A stretch of DNA of 6,591 nt, taken from the NCBI GenBank assembly GCA_946615875.1, contig CAMOIK010000112.1, forward strand, positions 1 through 6,591, read 5' to 3'. Every line of letters begins with the position of its first letter. The stretch's first letter is position 1. Source of the DNA: an uncultured Verrucomicrobiota bacterium. GTDB taxonomy: Bacteria; Verrucomicrobiota; Kiritimatiellia; RFP12; UBA1067. Positions 5,512 to 6,591 of this stretch are shown piece by piece. Both the position numbers and the translations under genes were made by a program. Below the pieces are notes generated by a model that did not search any database, was not told the origin of the DNA, and saw only the letters and a list, made by a program, of their open reading frames with translations.

Positions 5512-6200
5512 GATGCGAAGTCCCCGATGCCCAGTTCCAGAAGATCGGCGAACTTCACCGCGGAATCTACGCTGAACGAGCCCACGCGGGTGCGGCGGCA
5601 CGTCTCCAGGCAGGCTCCGCAGCCCATGGCGTCGCCGAAATCGCCGACAAGCGCGCGGACGATCAGACCCTTGGTCGCCGAGACCTCGAAAGGCAGCAGG
5701 TCGCCGGAAGGCTCGCCGAGCTTGAAGTCCCAGACGTGCACGAGAATCGGCTTGTGCTCCCCCGTGTCGGCTATCTCGTAGTCCGCAGACCCCTCGCGGC
5801 GCACGGCGCAGAAACGCGGCTCCGTCTGGAACACGTCGCCCTTGAACTCCTCCAGGAGGCTGGCGGGGGGCGGAATGCGGATGGCGGAGGGCTGGAAGGC
5901 GGCGGCGATCTTCTCGCCGTGCGCATCCCCGGTGTTGGTCTTGACGCCGAGGCGCATCGCGCCGGAATACGAGCGGTCCGCGCCCATGATGTCGCCGACA
6001 TGCTTGTTGGCGTCGTTGATGAGCAGAACCAGCAGGCCCGAGGCGGCGGCGTCCAGCGAGCCGCCATGCCCCACCTTGACGAGGTTGAACTTGCGCTTGA
6101 CGGTCTTGACCACCGTCGAGAACGCCAGCCCCGCCGGTTTATCGACCAGGAGGACGGCGTTCAGTCCTTCGAGCATCTTCAGTTGAGTCAGATTTGCCAT
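5478..6200 (-). CDS. truB: tRNA pseudouridine(55) synthase, short divergent TruB
   Basis: TruB converts U55 of the tRNA T-loop to pseudouridine. The 240-residue protein shows LLVDKPAG (17-24), KVGHGGSLDAAASG (42-55) with catalytic Asp50, DRSYSGAMRLGVKTNTGDAHGE (75-96, Tyr78 conserved), FKGDVFQTEPRFCAVRREG (119-137) and VSATKGLIVRALVGDFG (173-189) followed by GCGACLETCRRTRVG. It lacks the C-terminal PUA-like domain of E. coli TruB (314 residues). Several usually conserved sites differ: QTPP is QTEP, the YSAxK lysine is Arg, the YxxAR arginine is Asp, and the Tyr of KGTYIR is Ile180, although Arg182 remains. The ATG at 6200 follows a pyrimidine-rich stretch with no Shine-Dalgarno; ATG at 6176 (Met9) is an alternative closer to the usual family start. 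ribF follows with overlap. The fold and catalytic Asp make the call firm; full activity is less certain. Confidence 0.88.
   Translation of the reverse strand: MANLTQLKMLEGLNAVLLVDKPAGLAFSTVVKTVKRKFNLVKVGHGGSLDAAASGLLVLLINDANKHVGDIMGADRSYSGAMRLGVKTNTGDAHGEKIAAAFQPSAIRIPPPASLLEEFKGDVFQTEPRFCAVRREGSADYEIADTGEHKPILVHVWDFKLGEPSGDLLPFEVSATKGLIVRALVGDFGDAMGCGACLETCRRTRVGSFSVDSAVKFADLLELGIGDFASCTIPLAKALR
5521..5525 (-). promoter_or_regulatory. Likely ribosome-binding site of ribF, inside truB
   Basis: On the minus strand this reads GGGGA, 9 bases before the ribF ATG at 5511 and within the truB reading frame. It supports the start at 5511 over longer in-frame options. Confidence 0.45.
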
Positions 6201-6209
6201 GGGGAAGGG

Positions 6210-6233
6210 GGATTGCGGGATTGTGGAATTGCA
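6210..6233. repeat. Three tandem imperfect 8-bp units upstream of truB
   Basis: Units GGATTGCG (6210-6217), GGATTGTG (6218-6225) and GAATTGCA (6226-6233) follow each other directly in the 66-base gap between the glycosidase stop and the truB ATG. On the minus strand they make the truB leader C- and CA-rich, ending in a run of pyrimidines next to the ATG. The copies are degenerate, so slippage-based switching is unlikely today. Confidence 0.5.
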
Positions 6234-6266
6234 GGGCGGGGCGTTGCACGGCCGAGGCCGGCCCTC

Positions 6267-6591
6267 TCACTTGACGGCCTCGATCCTTAGCGACCATTCG
6301 ACCGGCTTGTTCTGGTCGAAGGTGTATTTCGCCATCGGGCGCGGGCCGCACGACGCTCCGCCCAGTCCGGTCTGGCGCACGTCGAGATCCAGGCAGACTT
6401 CTGGATGCCTGGCGAGCGGCGAACGGAAGCGGCGCTGCCCGTTGCGGTGGCGCGCGAACTCCAGGTCCTCGAACTCGTAGTGGAGGGCGCGCATGAACAT
6501 CGGCTCGCCCACCGCGGAGAATCTGACGCCGCGCCCCTGCCTGTCGGGGAACTCCACCCAGCGCACGCCGCCCTTCCCGCCGTTCTCCTGC
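6267..6591 (-). CDS. lacZ: GH2 (LacZ-type) beta-galactosidase, C-terminal fragment
   Basis: Only the last 107 or so residues are in the window; the frame stays open to the right edge, so the start lies outside. They fit the C-terminal beta-galactosidase small-chain domain (Bgal_small_N, domain 5) of GH2 LacZ enzymes. The stretch begins QENGGKGGVRWVEF, corresponding to the SENGLRCGTREL region of E. coli LacZ. It continues with LHYEFEDLEFARHRN, then the signature DVRQTGLGGASCGPRP, equivalent to the MGIGGDDSWSP segment of E. coli, and ends about where that protein ends. LacZ-type enzymes hydrolyse terminal beta-galactosides; the catalytic residues are in the missing part, so specificity and export cannot be judged. 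A GTG at 6566 is merely an internal valine. The stop is 66 bases before truB, so read-through transcription into truB is possible. Confidence 0.85.
   Translation of the reverse strand, partial: QENGGKGGVRWVEFPDRQGRGVRFSAVGEPMFMRALHYEFEDLEFARHRNGQRRFRSPLARHPEVCLDLDVRQTGLGGASCGPRPMAKYTFDQNKPVEWSLRIEAVK

Noticed and set aside
5512..5601. Longer ribF starting at 5601
   Set aside because: The extra 30 residues are read out of frame from inside truB and resemble no RibF N-terminus; the family motif begins right after the ATG at 5511.
6250..6263. GGCC-rich palindrome after the beta-galactosidase stop as a terminator
   Set aside because: The repeats GGCC-GA-GGCC and GGCCGGCC leave no proper loop and there is no T-run on the minus strand, so it is not a credible intrinsic terminator.

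Overview
This window comes from a GC-rich (roughly 60-65 % by eye) bacterial chromosome. The gene mix fits a gut-type, glycan-degrading member of the PVC group, with Kiritimatiellota, Lentisphaerota or Verrucomicrobiota as my best guess. It holds a LacZ-type glycosidase, a YejA-like solute-binding protein, a truB-ribF pair, and an unusual bacterial member of the fungal Kre2/Mnt1 mannosyltransferase family. The taxonomic call is an inference from protein flavour only; there is no rRNA or other marker here.

Layout. One gene lies on the plus strand at the left: a PlsC-like membrane acyltransferase (174-896). All the rest are on the minus strand and read from right to left. They are the C-terminal end of a GH2 beta-galactosidase (6267-6591, running off the right edge), truB (5478-6200), ribF (4633-5511, overlapping the end of truB), a periplasmic family-5 solute-binding protein (2815-4623), a gap of about 240 bases that may hold a very small ORF, a short RlmI-like methyltransferase (1739-2575), and a GT15 glycosyltransferase (853-1710). 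The GT15 gene converges on plsC, and their 3' ends overlap by 44 bases.

How the genes relate. truB and ribF form the common translation/cofactor pair and are probably co-translated. The binding-protein gene starts 9 bases after ribF but seems to have its own promoter: a perfect extended -10 (TGGTATAAT) covers the ribF stop codon and puts the expected transcription start almost on the ATG, so its message is probably leaderless. The methyltransferase and GT15 genes look like a two-gene operon with a clear Shine-Dalgarno in front of the first. No permease or ATPase genes accompany the binding protein.

Nothing here is a complete undescribed system. The most notable items are the bacterial GT15 protein with a C-terminal rather than N-terminal membrane-like segment, the promoter/stop-codon overlap, and three housekeeping-type enzymes (TruB, the RlmI-like protein, PlsC) that keep their folds but have substitutions at residues usually conserved.
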